Source of the DNA: Bacteroidota bacterium
GTDB lineage: Bacteria; Bacteroidota; Bacteroidia; Chitinophagales; LD1
Direction of reading: 5' to 3'
Assembly: GCA_947475165.1 (NCBI GenBank)
Contig: CANJLD010000025.1
Coordinates: forward strand, 1 to 55,424
Length of the DNA stretch: 55,424 nt
This document shows, one piece after another, positions 18,100-29,000 of the stretch. Position 1 is the first letter of the stretch. The number at the start of each line of letters is the position of its first letter. The translations under genes and the position numbers were made by a program. The notes beneath the pieces are model-generated. The model was not told the origin of the DNA and made no database searches. It saw only the letters and a list, made by a program, of their open reading frames with translations.

Positions 18100-19191
18100 T
18101 TAAGGAAGATACACAGCACCGCCAATTGTATCTTTTGATGCACCGGTTACCGTTCGCAATACATTTATATCATTTCGTATTCTCAATACTCCCATAAAAG
18201 CGATAACTACCGCTTCTTTAAACTTTACCACTTCATCAGCGGGCACTTCTATTAAAATTTTTGTTTGCGCTTCAATTCGTTCTATTAAGAATTTATTGAA
18301 AGCACCTCCCCCGGTAATCAGCATTTTTTCGTTTGCGCTGAAATTTATTTTCTCCTTCTCGGCAATCAACTGAATGTGTTTTGCTACCTGAACAGCTATA
18401 TGTTCAACAAAGGTTCTCATTTTATTTTCCGTGGAAATTTGAAGTCCTTCTAACAACGGCAAAACAGCTTCGCGCGAAAAACTATTATCTAAAGATTTTG
18501 GATAAGGAAGAGAACAATACTCCAGTCTATTTAATTGCTGCAATAATTTTTCATTTACGTTTCCTGACAAAGCAGTTTTTCCCTCATCATCATATTCCTT
18601 ACCCAAACTATTGGCTAAAGAATTTAAAACTTGATTGGCGGTACAAATATCAAAGGCGACAATCCCCCTTTCGGTTTTGCAGGAAATATTTGCAATGCCT
18701 CCGATGTTGAGACAGAACCGGTAATCAGAAAAAAGAAATTTGTCGCCAATCGGAACAATGGGTGTTCCCTGACCGCCATTAGCAATATCAGTTGAACGGA
18801 AATCACAAATGACCGGTAGATTAGTTTGTGCGGCAATAGCTGCGCCATCGCCTATTTGTGTGGTGAATTTTTTTTCGGGGAAATGAAAAATTGTGTGACC
18901 GTGTGAAGCAACAAAATCGACTTTATTTTGAAGAGAATTTTTTTGAATGAATTCGCTAACACACTCGCCAAAATAATTTCCAAGATTGGCGTGAGCCTGC
19001 CAAAGAGATTTTGCGGTGGCCAACGGTAACTGTTTTAGCTCCTCAATCCATTTTTCAGAAAAAGGAACAACATCTGTTTTCAGAATTTTGAAATTCCATT
19101 TGCCTGCATCTAAATGATACTGGCAATAAGCAATATCCAGCCCATCCAGCGAACTGCCGCTCATTAAACCAATTACATGATAACTGTTCAT
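18100..19191 (-). CDS. anmK: Anhydro-N-acetylmuramic acid kinase
   Basis: A 363-residue enzyme that phosphorylates and opens 1,6-anhydro-MurNAc during peptidoglycan recycling; cytosolic. The N-terminal GLMSGSSLDGLD (residues 8-19) is the signature ATP-binding segment. SHGHTIFHFP, ANGGQGTPIVPIGD, FCLNIGGIANIS and LITGGGAFNKFL all match AnmK. The gene ends one base before the start of no overlap with SDR (9 bp gap) and begins immediately at the stop of the cytochrome c gene upstream, giving a tight cluster. Confidence 0.95.
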   Translation of the reverse strand: MNSYHVIGLMSGSSLDGLDIAYCQYHLDAGKWNFKILKTDVVPFSEKWIEELKQLPLATAKSLWQAHANLGNYFGECVSEFIQKNSLQNKVDFVASHGHTIFHFPEKKFTTQIGDGAAIAAQTNLPVICDFRSTDIANGGQGTPIVPIGDKFLFSDYRFCLNIGGIANISCKTERGIVAFDICTANQVLNSLANSLGKEYDDEGKTALSGNVNEKLLQQLNRLEYCSLPYPKSLDNSFSREAVLPLLEGLQISTENKMRTFVEHIAVQVAKHIQLIAEKEKINFSANEKMLITGGGAFNKFLIERIEAQTKILIEVPADEVVKFKEAVVIAFMGVLRIRNDINVLRTVTGASKDTIGGAVYLP

Positions 19192-19506
19192 TTACTTATT
19201 GTGCCAGCCAACAATTAAATCGGCAACCGCAGCAATTTCCGCAGCTGAGAGTTTATCTTCAAAAGCCGGCATGTGACCTTTGCCGTGAGTGATGCTGTTG
19301 ATTAAACCATTTTTATCCAAAGCAATAGTTTGAAGATTTGGCGTGCGGCTGTCTTTTACTCCTTCAGCACCATGGCAACCCTTGCAATTGCCGGCAAATA
19401 CCGTAGCGCCATCAGATTGTTTAACGTCAGTTGTTGGAGCAGATTTTTTTGTGCATGATGCAATTGAAATTGCAATGACAACAAAGGCAAATATTACTTT
19501 TTTCAT
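19192..19506 (-). CDS. Small c-type cytochrome lipoprotein
   Basis: A 104-residue protein with a lipoprotein signal (lipobox SIASC, Cys18) and a single haem c site CKGCH (residues 41-45). The distal ligand is probably Met79 in HGKGHMPAF. The domain is a Cytochrome_CBB3-type monohaem module of normal length. It would be anchored at the periplasmic face and carry electrons. Its stop abuts the anmK start directly. Confidence 0.93.
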   Translation of the reverse strand: MKKVIFAFVVIAISIASCTKKSAPTTDVKQSDGATVFAGNCKGCHGAEGVKDSRTPNLQTIALDKNGLINSITHGKGHMPAFEDKLSAAEIAAVADLIVGWHNK

Positions 19507-19554
19507 GTTAATTATTTTATGGCTAAGCTAATCAGAAAAAATCTTTCCGGTGCA

Positions 19555-19857
19555 TCAAATCTCTTTCAACAGGGTTCTGAAGGCATGAAATTTTCCCGGA
19601 AACAAATCCAGACTTTCCTTTTGTAAACGCGCTGCGTGATGTTCTTTGTAATCAAAGTAGTTGGACATTTCATTGGCGAAATACTGAAACGCATAAGTAA
19701 TGCCATCTGTTGTATTCTCCTCCAGCACGCGATACATTTTACAGTCAACAAAACATTTGGTTTCCATTACTCTTGGAATGTGTTCCTCTTTCATCCACCG
19801 CAACCAAAGGTCGTGAATGCTTAAATCAATTTTTACGGTTACGTTGTAAATTATCAT
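19555..19857 (-). CDS. DUF4286 family protein
   Basis: A 100-residue protein matching DUF4286: MIIYNVTVKID at the start, then LWLRWMKEEHIPRVMETKCF and a C-terminal helix. No catalytic residue is known. It is a small alpha/beta (dimeric ferredoxin-like) fold by family knowledge. It follows the TPR gene after 8 bp, so the two are probably co-transcribed. Confidence 0.88.
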   Translation of the reverse strand: MIIYNVTVKIDLSIHDLWLRWMKEEHIPRVMETKCFVDCKMYRVLEENTTDGITYAFQYFANEMSNYFDYKEHHAARLQKESLDLFPGKFHAFRTLLKEI

Positions 19858-19865
19858 AGATGAGT

Positions 19866-21683
19866 TTATTCGGGAAGATTATCGCCTCTCAATAATCTGT
19901 ATTTCTTTCTGGCTTCAATTACAAGCAGCGAAGAATTGTAATCGGTTATGATGGATTTGTAAAGTTCCATCGCTTTATTTTTATCGTTGAGATGCTCTTC
20001 ATAAATTTTTGCTAGAAGAAATGTAGCATCATCGCCTTTCAAATCTTCTTTAAAATTTTTGATGATGTCTTCGAGAAGCGGTACTGCTTTTTCAAATTCC
20101 TTTTTCTTCACAAACATCTGTGCTTTCAAATATTCTATATCGTCAAACAAAGCGTGACCGGGAAACAAATAAGTAATCGTGTCGAGTGTCCCTCGTGCCT
20201 GTTCATCTTTGTTTTGATACATCAGCAATTCTGCTTTAGAGAACATTTGCATTGGTGTTTCAATTGTATCGAGACCGAGGTTATCAATAATGAAAACAGA
20301 AAGATTAATGGCATCGTTTGAAATTAATTCGGAGGTTGAACTCTTCAAGGCTTCGAGTTGTGTTTGCGTCCATTCAAAATCGCCTTTGTAATAAGCGAGT
20401 TTTGCATTGCGGAAACGCGCTTCTTCGCCAAGCGGAGAATCTTTTTCGTCTTTATCAACTTGCGAGTAGAGCAAGGTGCTTTCCCAAACATCGCCATCAA
20501 TCAAATAAAAATCGCCCAGTGAAAGCTTGGTTTGGTTTTTCAAATTCGTGTTCACACCGAGCATGGCAATTACTTCGTTGCATAAATCAATTGCACTTTT
20601 TAAATCGTGCAGATAGAATCCTTCAAGGTCTGCCAACTCTTTCATGCTTTGCCCGGTGCGGAATCCTCTTTCGTTTTCGTTGATGAAAAGAAGGTAATCG
20701 TTTTTCAATCCTTCTAAATCTGCCTGCGTGTAGTTGATGTTTTTAGAAACTTTTTCTCTGCGGCAATTCAGTAATTCTGTTCGCGCAGAAAAATAAATAG
20801 AGTTGTCTTTGCCTTTGTTCACCACATATTCAAAACCCGAAATGGCATTGGTATAATCGCCTTCGGTTTGTGCCATGTGGGCTATGTTTAGCACGCGAAA
20901 ACCGTTTTCGCTTTTGCGTTTGTCGAGGGCCTTCATCTGCACGAGTGCGCCTTCAAAATCTTTGTTCTGGATATACACCCAGGTAAGCAGGTCAATGTAT
21001 TCTTCGTTAGCAGAATTCTTCTGCACTTTAGAATACAGTTGTGTTTCCAGTTCTTCCAACAACTTCATTTCATCGCGCGAGGTCTGCACGGTGTTTTTAA
21101 CCGTCTGCACATTTTGCGGATTGGCCTCAAGGTTCAACAAATAATATTTTACTGCATTGGCAATATCGCCTTTCTTCAAATACGTTTGTGCTAATTCGAA
21201 ACTGAAGTATGTTTCGTTGCGCGAGATTTTACCGCCCCGGTCGTACACCGTAATTACATAATCGAACAGGCGATATGCTTCGAAAGCATTAGCGAGACTG
21301 CGCACCGAAATTTCATTTGGCTTTAATTCTTTCAGGGCTTTATCAAACTGCTCTTTTGCTTTTTCTGCATTCGGCACCTGCGAATACATGTAGCCGAGGT
21401 CGATTAAATACTGCGGGGCATTATCGTTTTTCTTTATTTCTTTTTTTACTACTTTTTCTAATTCGTCAAATTTTTTGAGGGTGATCAGACATTTATAAAG
21501 CGGCTGATAAAATTTGATATCGTAATTACTTTTCTCCCACAGGCCTTGATACAACTCTGCGGCTTTATCAAACTCTCCGTTTTGCAAATAACTATTAGCG
21601 AGTGTTTCATCTCTGCCTTGTTGCGCTATGGCAAAAGTGAAAAGTGAAAAGCAAAAGGCTAAAAGGAGAAAGAATTTTTTCAT
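19866..21683 (-). CDS. Secreted/periplasmic TPR-repeat protein
   Basis: A 605-residue protein with a signal peptide (residues 1-20, FTFAIAQ). The whole mature part is a solenoid of TPR-like helical pairs (LANSYLQNGEFDKAAELYQG; AKEQFDKALKELKPNE; AQTYLKKGDIANAVKYYLLN; and at the C-terminus LLAKIYEEHLNDKNKAMELY). TPR proteins of this kind bind partners in envelope complexes. It belongs to the block gcvH-vanZ-TPR-DUF4286 downstream of sprA. No enzymatic site is seen. No ACCGGT site occurs in the 3.4 kb around it. Confidence 0.9.
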   Translation of the reverse strand: MKKFFLLLAFCFSLFTFAIAQQGRDETLANSYLQNGEFDKAAELYQGLWEKSNYDIKFYQPLYKCLITLKKFDELEKVVKKEIKKNDNAPQYLIDLGYMYSQVPNAEKAKEQFDKALKELKPNEISVRSLANAFEAYRLFDYVITVYDRGGKISRNETYFSFELAQTYLKKGDIANAVKYYLLNLEANPQNVQTVKNTVQTSRDEMKLLEELETQLYSKVQKNSANEEYIDLLTWVYIQNKDFEGALVQMKALDKRKSENGFRVLNIAHMAQTEGDYTNAISGFEYVVNKGKDNSIYFSARTELLNCRREKVSKNINYTQADLEGLKNDYLLFINENERGFRTGQSMKELADLEGFYLHDLKSAIDLCNEVIAMLGVNTNLKNQTKLSLGDFYLIDGDVWESTLLYSQVDKDEKDSPLGEEARFRNAKLAYYKGDFEWTQTQLEALKSSTSELISNDAINLSVFIIDNLGLDTIETPMQMFSKAELLMYQNKDEQARGTLDTITYLFPGHALFDDIEYLKAQMFVKKKEFEKAVPLLEDIIKNFKEDLKGDDATFLLAKIYEEHLNDKNKAMELYKSIITDYNSSLLVIEARKKYRLLRGDNLPE

Positions 21684-21712
21684 TGAGAAATGAAGATAGA
21701 AATGCCTGAGAT

Positions 21713-22096
21713 TTATTTGAAGAGTTTAACGCTAATTAAACTTCCGGCAACTGCGCCTGATGAATTGGCGAGCGCATCAAAAATATCGAAGTGCCTGTCG
21801 GCAGTTAAAAGCTCCTGCATTACTTCTACAGCAAAACCATATACAGAGGTGATGATTAAAATTTTTATCAGCGCATTTTGGCGCAACGAGAGAAATGAAA
21901 TTTGTTTTCTCCAGCCATAAAACATGAGCCATGCGAGTATGACATAGAAAGTGAAGTGAACGATTTTGTCGAATTCGAAAATGGTGACGCTTGGTAAATC
22001 TCTGCCGGGTATGAGACACAGCACCAAAATAAAAGCCGCCCAGAGTATGGACGGCCAGTTATATTTTAGGAAGGATACTTCGACTCCGCTCAGCAT
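21713..22096 (-). CDS. VanZ-like membrane protein
   Basis: A 127-residue protein with four hydrophobic segments and the VanZ-like signature (WAAFILVLCLIPGRDLP, FDKIVHFTFYVILAWLMFYG, YGFAVEVMQELL, RHFDIFDALANSSGAVAGSL). Function is unknown for most family members. The first 11 residues (MLSGVEVSFLK), including the start codon, are the translation of a dispersed repeat (22074-22102). The start lies 4 bp after the gcvH stop, so coupling is likely. The order ruvA-sprA-gcvH-vanZ is, from memory, common in Bacteroidota. Confidence 0.88.
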   Translation of the reverse strand: MLSGVEVSFLKYNWPSILWAAFILVLCLIPGRDLPSVTIFEFDKIVHFTFYVILAWLMFYGWRKQISFLSLRQNALIKILIITSVYGFAVEVMQELLTADRHFDIFDALANSSGAVAGSLISVKLFK

Positions 22097-22102
22097 GACA
22101 TT
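22074..22102. repeat. Dispersed repeat (TGTCATGCTGAGCGGAGTCG) at the start of the VanZ-like gene
   Basis: Read on the minus strand it is TGTCATGCTGAGCGGAGTCG followed by AAGTATCC, a very common Bacteroidota intergenic half-palindrome. Its ATG is the start codon of the VanZ-like gene. Confidence 0.7.
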
Positions 22103-22481
22103 ACGCGCCTACGTGTCTCTTGTAAGTTTCTGCATCCATCAAACTGTCTAATTGAGATACATCGGTAAATTCAATTTTAATCATCCAACCGGTGTTGTAT
22201 GGGTCGCTGTTTACAGCTTCCGGTGCATCGTTCAGCGTTTCGTTCTTGGCAATAATTTTTCCGCCAACGGGCAAGAATAAATCTGAAACAGTTTTCACCG
22301 CTTCTACCGTTCCGAATACCGCATCTTTTTCGATGGTATCGCCAACGGTTTCAATTTCTACATATACAATATCGCCCAGTTCTTTTTGTGCAAAATCTGT
22401 AACGCCTACTGTGCCTGTGTTACCTTCTACGCGAACCCATTCGTGTTCTTTGCTGTATTTTAAATCTGCCGGAAAATTCAT
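22101..22481 (-). CDS. gcvH: Glycine cleavage system H protein
   Basis: A 126-residue lipoyl carrier of the glycine cleavage complex. The ATG at 22481 ([16 protein letters not shown]) is the family's usual start. The lipoylated Lys is K63 in [12 protein letters not shown], and the C-terminal GWMIKI is present. It shuttles the aminomethyl group between P, T and L proteins in the cytosol. A 21-bp-period array begins 70 bp upstream on the 5' side. sprA lies beyond the array on the same strand. Confidence 0.97.
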   Translation of the reverse strand: MNFPADLKYSKEHEWVRVEGNTGTVGVTDFAQKELGDIVYVEIETVGDTIEKDAVFGTVEAVKTVSDLFLPVGGKIIAKNETLNDAPEAVNSDPYNTGWMIKIEFTDVSQLDSLMDAETYKRHVGA

Positions 22482-22553
22482 GTTGCTGTTTTTAATTTTT
22501 GTGCGCGTGAAAATAAAAAAAGTTGGGAGTCGGGGGATTGGTTGCCGCACGAA

Positions 22554-22850
22554 AACAGAACATTGGCATTTGAAAACAGAAGGTTGCCTTCCGAAAACAG
22601 GAGAATGCCTTGCGATATTTGGAGGTTGCCGTGCTCCAACAGAACATTGGCATTTGAAAACAGAAGGTTACCGTGCTCCAACAGAACATTACCATGCGAA
22701 AACAGGACTTTACCAAGGCTTAACAGAATATTACCACGCTCCAACAGACCTTTACCATGCGAAAACAGAACTTTACCATGCTCCAACAGGACTTTACCGA
22801 GGTCTAACAGAACATTACCATGCCCCAACAGAACATTTTCAAAAAAAACG
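22554..22850 (-). repeat. 21-bp-period degenerate tandem array 2
   Basis: On the plus strand AACAG recurs at 22554, 22575, 22596, 22638, 22659, 22680, 22701, 22722, 22743, 22764, 22785, 22806 and 22827, with a degenerate unit at 22617: fourteen units and no phase error. After AACAG each unit reads roughly AACATT/AAGGTT/GACTTT, then ACC or GCC, then ATGCGAA, GTGCTCC or ATTTGAA. These block variants recur in different combinations. Several reading frames stay open through it and give heptapeptide repeats, expected for a 21-bp period. It lies between sprA and gcvH, upstream of gcvH. Confidence 0.9.
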
Positions 22851-22907
22851 GTGTTTTTGGCAGAAAAAAACTGAAATATTGACATGTTTTTGTTGGGGGG
22901 CTGGTCC

Positions 22908-23067
22908 GGGTTAGCGATTGCAACGGAAATCCTTTTTTGCATTTGGCGCAAGGGTTACACTTACGATTGAGGGGATTGCTTCGCGGAGCCTCGCAATGAC
23001 GATTGTTGGGGGAGCAAAAAAGATTGGAGTGTAAAGCGCGACCGCCTGCTTTGAGGCGGGAACCCCC
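22908..23067. repeat. Composite structured element, copy 2, with a nested repeat
   Basis: The left part GGGTTAGCGATTGCAACGGA and right part TTGGAGTGTAAAGCGCGACC plus CGCCTGCTTTGAGGCGGGAA match 10122-10274. Arms CCTTTTTTGC and GCAAAAAAG flank an inner segment that contains a different dispersed repeat (GGGGATTGCTTCGCGGAGCC then TCGCAATGACG, 22973-23003). Confidence 0.65.
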
Positions 23068-23080
23068 AAATGAATAAGTT

Positions 23081-26000
23081 TTAATCTGCCAGCGAGAAAC
23101 GCAAGGTAATTCCGCCCTTAGTATTTGTAGTAGGGAAGCCCGAAGAAATTTTCGGGATTGTTTGTGTTTGGTCGAAGAAGATGCGGACGTTGAGGCGCTT
23201 GCTTACGATGTAGTCGATAGATGGCTGAATGGTGATGGTGCGCGCGCCCGATGTGATTTGCGGAAGACCCTGGTCGATACGGTGGTTAACGGTTACGTTG
23301 TCGCGGTAGCTGAAATCGAAACGGAAACTGAGGTCGTTATCTAGGCGGATTTTTTTGCCTTTGATTTTGATTGGGAGTTTGAGTCCTTTGATTTTGTAAC
23401 CGGCACCGATAGTAAGCTGTTTCGATTTCATTTCTATTAACTGGAAATCGGAGAAGTTCATGGTTTGTGTGCGGCTTTGCTTGTAATCTACTTTTGCGGT
23501 GATGTTGTTTTTGAAGGTCATGTCGACACCGATGAGTGGCGAAAGCTGTTCGTTGAGAACGATGCTTGGCATGTTGTAGATTGGGTAATAGTTTCCGTTC
23601 AAACTATCTAACCCGTTAGCTCCAGTATTTTTTATGGACTGCGTATTGTCGAGGTTGGTGCTGAAACTGTTTACTGTGAGCGTGGAATTGTAACCGTGCG
23701 TGATAGTGAAGTTGGTGAAAATACCTTGCGCCCACTTGAACTTGGTTAAACCGTTGTACGAAATTCTCCAGTTAGGCAGCGGCATTGCTTTGAACGGATT
23801 GAGCTGAACCCGGTTGGCATCTGTTTTTGAATAAGCAGCAAGGAATGCCGGAATTAAAACATCCTGCGATTTTGGACCGTAGCCCTGTGTATATGCCGGG
23901 TTAATAGTTGTATCGCTCGGGTTGGTATAAACACCGGTTCCCAAACGTTGCGAAATTATTTCGCGGTTCTTTTCAAAGTCGCGGTATATCTGCGAGTTGC
24001 CGTCTTTCTCCACTTTATCGAACATGGTTCTTGCCGGTAAATACGAAATACTGTACGAGCCCATTTCGGTTGGATTTAAATGCTGGAACTGATAAGAATT
24101 TGTGCCTGCATCGAATATGCTTTTGAAAAACTGCGAATGGTTTTCGGTGTAGTCGCGGAACAATGTCAAATCAATTTTCAAATCGGGCCAAGGTTCAACC
24201 GTAGCGGTTACATCTAAACGCTGCGAGCGGGTTTGCACAAATTTTTGATTCAGCAAAGTATCGGTAGTAATCCATCCTTTAGATGCAGCATCGTCCAACC
24301 AACCATCGCGGGTGAATTTATCTACGCCTTTCCAGAACCGGTCGCCTATTTGCGAGCCGAACACAAAATCGTAACCCGGTGCGCTGCGGATACTCTTATC
24401 GGTCACGTATTTATTTGTTCCGTTAATCTGGTTACCGAGAATTTGCGAGTAACCGGTAAAGCCCGGAACGGTGGTGCTTTTTGTTTCCTTGTATTCGACC
24501 GAAACTTTTTTGAGCGACAACAACGGACGAAGCAGAATAGAAATAAGCGGATTAGAAGGCGCCTGCTTGTTTTGAAAATCGGTGTTTTTTTGTTTAAGTG
24601 CTTTCCGGTTTGCTTTCAGTTCTTTTTTCAGGCGGATTACTTCTGCATCTTTCTTTGCCTGTTTCAAATCGTCTTGTAATTTTTCGCGGGCATCTTTTAG
24701 TTTCTGCAAATCGCCTTTCAGCCTTGGCTTATCTTCTTTAGCCGCGGCAGCAATTTCTTTGTTCTTATCGCCCATGGCATTTGCGTTGGCAGCAAGGGCA
24801 GTGCGTATGCGTTCCTGGTTTGTAATTTTCTTGTTGTGATAGTTAGTGTCGTTGCGCGCAATTTCTTTCGCCTTCTTCAACTCTTCTTTCAACTTGATGC
24901 GCTTTTCTTTCAGCTTCACCATTTCGTCCTTAATCTTTTCCCGCGCTTTCTTTACCGCATCGCGTTTCTTATCATTTTCTTTTTTATCACCCGCTGTCGG
25001 GTTTGGCGAGTTGTAAGTTTTCAGGAAAGGAACTTTGTCGTATAGTTTCTTGAAATTGAAATCAACTTTTGCGCGGTCGTTTTGCGTGTTGCTGATGATG
25101 TTGCCCAACGAATTCTGAATCAGGTTGCCGGTAGCAGAATCTTTTTGCCAAGGAAGGGCCGTCCAGGTATAAGTGGCATTATAGCCTACGGTTGCAGTAA
25201 TGAAATCAAATACCGGCAGCTTGTTGATTGGAATAGTATAGTTAACGCCCAACTGCTGATTGTAATTGGTGTTCCGTCCGCCCTGACCAATGTTGCCCCA
25301 GATTTCATTCTTCTCTGCCTTGGAGTCAATCTTTCCAAGCGGCTCATCAATACGCGCGTTGTTGCTGGCGGTATAATCAATGCTGAGCGATTTAAACGGA
25401 TTGTATTTGAAAATATAGCTGCGGTTCCAGCGGAAGTTTTTGCTGTAAGTAGCCGGTATATCAAAATCAACATCGCCAAGCGAGCGCAGTTTAATTTCTG
25501 TCATGTCGCGGGTCATATCGGTAGTAACCGCCATGGTGGAAGGCATAGGGTTAAAACTGAAATCGCGGAAGAGGTCAAGCCACTTTGATTTTGATTTGAT
25601 TATTTTTTTGAACGGGGCGAAATCTTTTGCCTGTGGTGCAAAGCTCCAGCCTATTAAGCCCATCCAGTTCTTCTTCGAATTTTTTTCGATGAACGGGTCG
25701 CTCAATAAAACTTCATTGTATGAATACGTGAAATTGAAATTGCCCGGGTCATAAATATGCGGACGCTTGGCTTTTGTTTGCGGCACTATGCGCACGTTGC
25801 TGAAGTTGAATCCTCTGCGGGTGTTGATGGTTTGCACCTGAGCGCGGTAGTGACGTGCCGAATCTTTTCCTACGGCACTCTTCAATGTTTTTAAATAATC
25901 CTTGGTAGGAATATCAAACTGATAAGGATCAAACTCCGGTGTGCTGAATGACTGTGCGTAGTTGGCGTAGAATGGAATTCTTATTCCCGCTTTGTCCGGT

Positions 26001-29000
26001 AATAGTTTTCCGCCTTCGAGGTTAGTGGAGAAATCGTATTTGTAAAGATTGTCTTTGTAGCGCTGGTCAATTTTCTGTTCTACCTGTCCGAATCCGCGAG
26101 TGTGCATTTCGCCAGATAAACTTACGTTTCCTAAATCGGCCAGCTTGATGTTTAAGTTGGCTAATGCTGCCACTCCGCCAAACTCTTCGAAACCGGTTAC
26201 GCGTAATTCGTTAAACCAAACCTCCACACATTTTGCGCGGCCATCATCACCATCTACCAACGGATTGACCGCTGTATCTCCTGCGCTCGGGTTATGAAGA
26301 CCAAGCATAATTGTTTTGATAGCACCAATGTCCGGGTTTCCTTTAATGGTAATGTATCTTCCTTTAGAATCTTTTTGCGTAAACGGCACGGTGCGCGGGT
26401 AACCGGATGTGGCATTTCGCGTTTGCTTGAGTTCAACAAAGTCCTGCAGGTTAATTTCTAGGTTGTTCAATTCGGGCCAAACAATTTTTTGGTCGTCTTC
26501 GCTGTTGTTATCGTAAAGGCCATCGGCAGTAACTTTTAGCGGCACTTCGTATTCGTAGTAGTTATCTACAAAGTCAGAACCTATCCGGATAAAGGCGGTT
26601 ACCTCATCATCATGCACCGGTAACTCGCCTTCTATACGATTGGCGTGAATAAACATTTTCAACTGCTTGTATCTTCTTACATCGAGGGTTAAGTTTTTGA
26701 ATACTGCTTTGCGTCCGCAATCTTTTAAGTCACACGCCTTGATAGCCAATGCCTGTTCGTTTTGCGCAACGAATTGATTGGTTTGCGCGCCAAGAGCCTG
26801 TGTACGCAAAATGCCCGGAGGCAATACATAGTTCACCGGTTTTTTTCCGCTGTGTTCTTCAATACCTACCGATGCTACATTGAAAAATCCATCGGTTGCA
26901 TCGGTACCGGTACCGTCACAAGGGTCGTTCAGATTCAGGTTATAAGTTCTCCATTGGTTTCTTCTCAACTCTAATGTTCCGAAGCGAAGAATTACGCTGT
27001 CGCTCCAACCGGTGAGGAACATCCGCATAAACTGGATGGATTTGAAATCGGGAATATTACCGGTGCGAGAAGTATATTCGCGGATAGGAATGCGGAATTG
27101 GAGCCATCGGTTAGGAACTCCGTTTCCATCCTGTCCGGTACCTTCCACTTTCGAAACAATGTAAGGGTTAGTGCCTACATCCATTCCGGGTTTTAAATCT
27201 AACTCGTATTGAAAATATTCTTCGTTTTCGTTCAGCGTGTTGTCTTTATTCAAATCCTCTTTATCCGGCAAATTGGTTTGTGCCGTGGTTTGAATACTAC
27301 CGGTTTGCTCCGGTGAGTTTCCTTCTACACCGGTAAAATTTTTGTAGCGCGCAATTACACCACCTATGCTGCCAAAAATATCTTCGTCCTTAAAATACTG
27401 GTAGTTATCTGTTGAAGGGTCCGCATTCAGCTTGTCTTTTGCGGCTTGTATGTAACCGTTTATGGGGTCGTTAATCCTAGTAAGAAAGGCTGATTTGCGG
27501 TCGCGCTCACTGGCATCTCCCATTCCGTCAAAACCAACATCCTGTACCGCTCGTGGAGTTTGGTCAAGCGTAAACGCATCGACAAGCGAAGGATATTTTG
27601 GCACCCAGCCCCAAAAGGTTTTATCCATCGTGCTGGTATCTTCTACAATTCCATTTTCGTAACTCATCCGCGAATCGCGCAAAATATCTTCTGAAATATT
27701 TCCGAGGTTGAAAAACAATTTACCACCGGGCGAAGTAGTGTTATACAAAAACGGGTCGAGCATCCAGAACTCAATGAACTCCACATTCGTTGCTTCCAAA
27801 TCGTTGTTATCGATGCTGCGCATAATGCCACCCCAGCGTGTTGTTGGTGTTTTTAAACTTCCATCGCTATTTACACCTGCAGAAACTCCCGGAGTTATTG
27901 AAGGGCTCCATTCGTAATTGTATGAACCTCTGTCTCTTGGAGAATAAGTAAGGTCGAAGGTGTAAAGATTTTGGTCAAGTGTTTGATTCGGACGGTTCGG
28001 GAAAACTTCTTGCGTAGGAATTAAACGAACGTAGTGATTTTTTAAGTTGGTAAGCGGGTCGGTGTTATTCCAAACTACATCCGGACAGGTTTGCTGATTG
28101 AAGAATGAATTATCAATACGATACCAGGCAATTTTTGCGCGGTTGTAACCAGCGCGTTCATCCGCCACTAATGCCGCTTCAGGGAATAATTCACGTCCGC
28201 TTGCGTCAACTGATTTAAGCGGGGTAGAAGCCATTTTCCAGCTAACCGGTGGAGTTTTTAAATCGTAGCCGTTGCTTGTTCCTTCAAAATCATCTACATA
28301 AACCTGACCTTCTTTATCTGTGCCGTTAATTGCTTTAGAGTGACCGGGCTTGAGGTAAGCCATTTCGGCATAAGTAGAAATGATGGACATTTCCTTAGTA
28401 GAATAAAGCGGAAGTTTGTCGAGTGCTTTCGTCAGCCACGGTGCGTTGGTTTCGTATTTTACATCCAGACCCATGATGGTATTGCTGATAGGGTCATCAC
28501 CGATATTTACTTTTTGCGTGAACGGTCTTTCTTTCAAGTGCATCACCGTTGCACCGATATTGAATTTGCTGTTGATGCGGTAATCCAACCGCGTACCATA
28601 CATGGAACGCACCTGTGTGGCAAACAGGTTATTGTTTTCATAATCTACTTTCACCTGCTGACCGGAGTTGAGAATTCCCTGGTCGATGATGGTGATTCGT
28701 CCGAGGTTATAATCAACAGTGTAGTGAGTTCCCTCGGTTAATTTTTGCCCACCGGCTGTAACTACTACAGAGCCGCGCGGAATGTTTCCTGCACCTAATG
28801 AAATTTCGCGGTTGTTTGAACCTTTGTATTGCCCTTTAATTACAAACCGGTTGAACTCCGGAAATTGTTGTGCGCGGAATTTTGTAGAATCATATAACTG
28901 GTCGTATACGTACACATTGGTTATGCTGGCCGGTGTTGCACACGCATCAAATGCTTTGCGCAAGTTGTCGCCAAACGGCTCTTTCACCGGAAATATCACC

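Noticed and set aside
22554-22850. CRISPR array
   Set aside because: The units are contiguous and degenerate with no conserved repeat/unique spacer alternation, the period is 21 bp, and no cas genes are in the window.
22192-22951. Long open frames across array 2 on both strands (74-240 residues, heptapeptide repeats) as genes
   Set aside because: A 21-bp period keeps any stop-free frame open by construction; they have no family, no plausible start context, and overlap gcvH. Translation is left as an open question in the findings.
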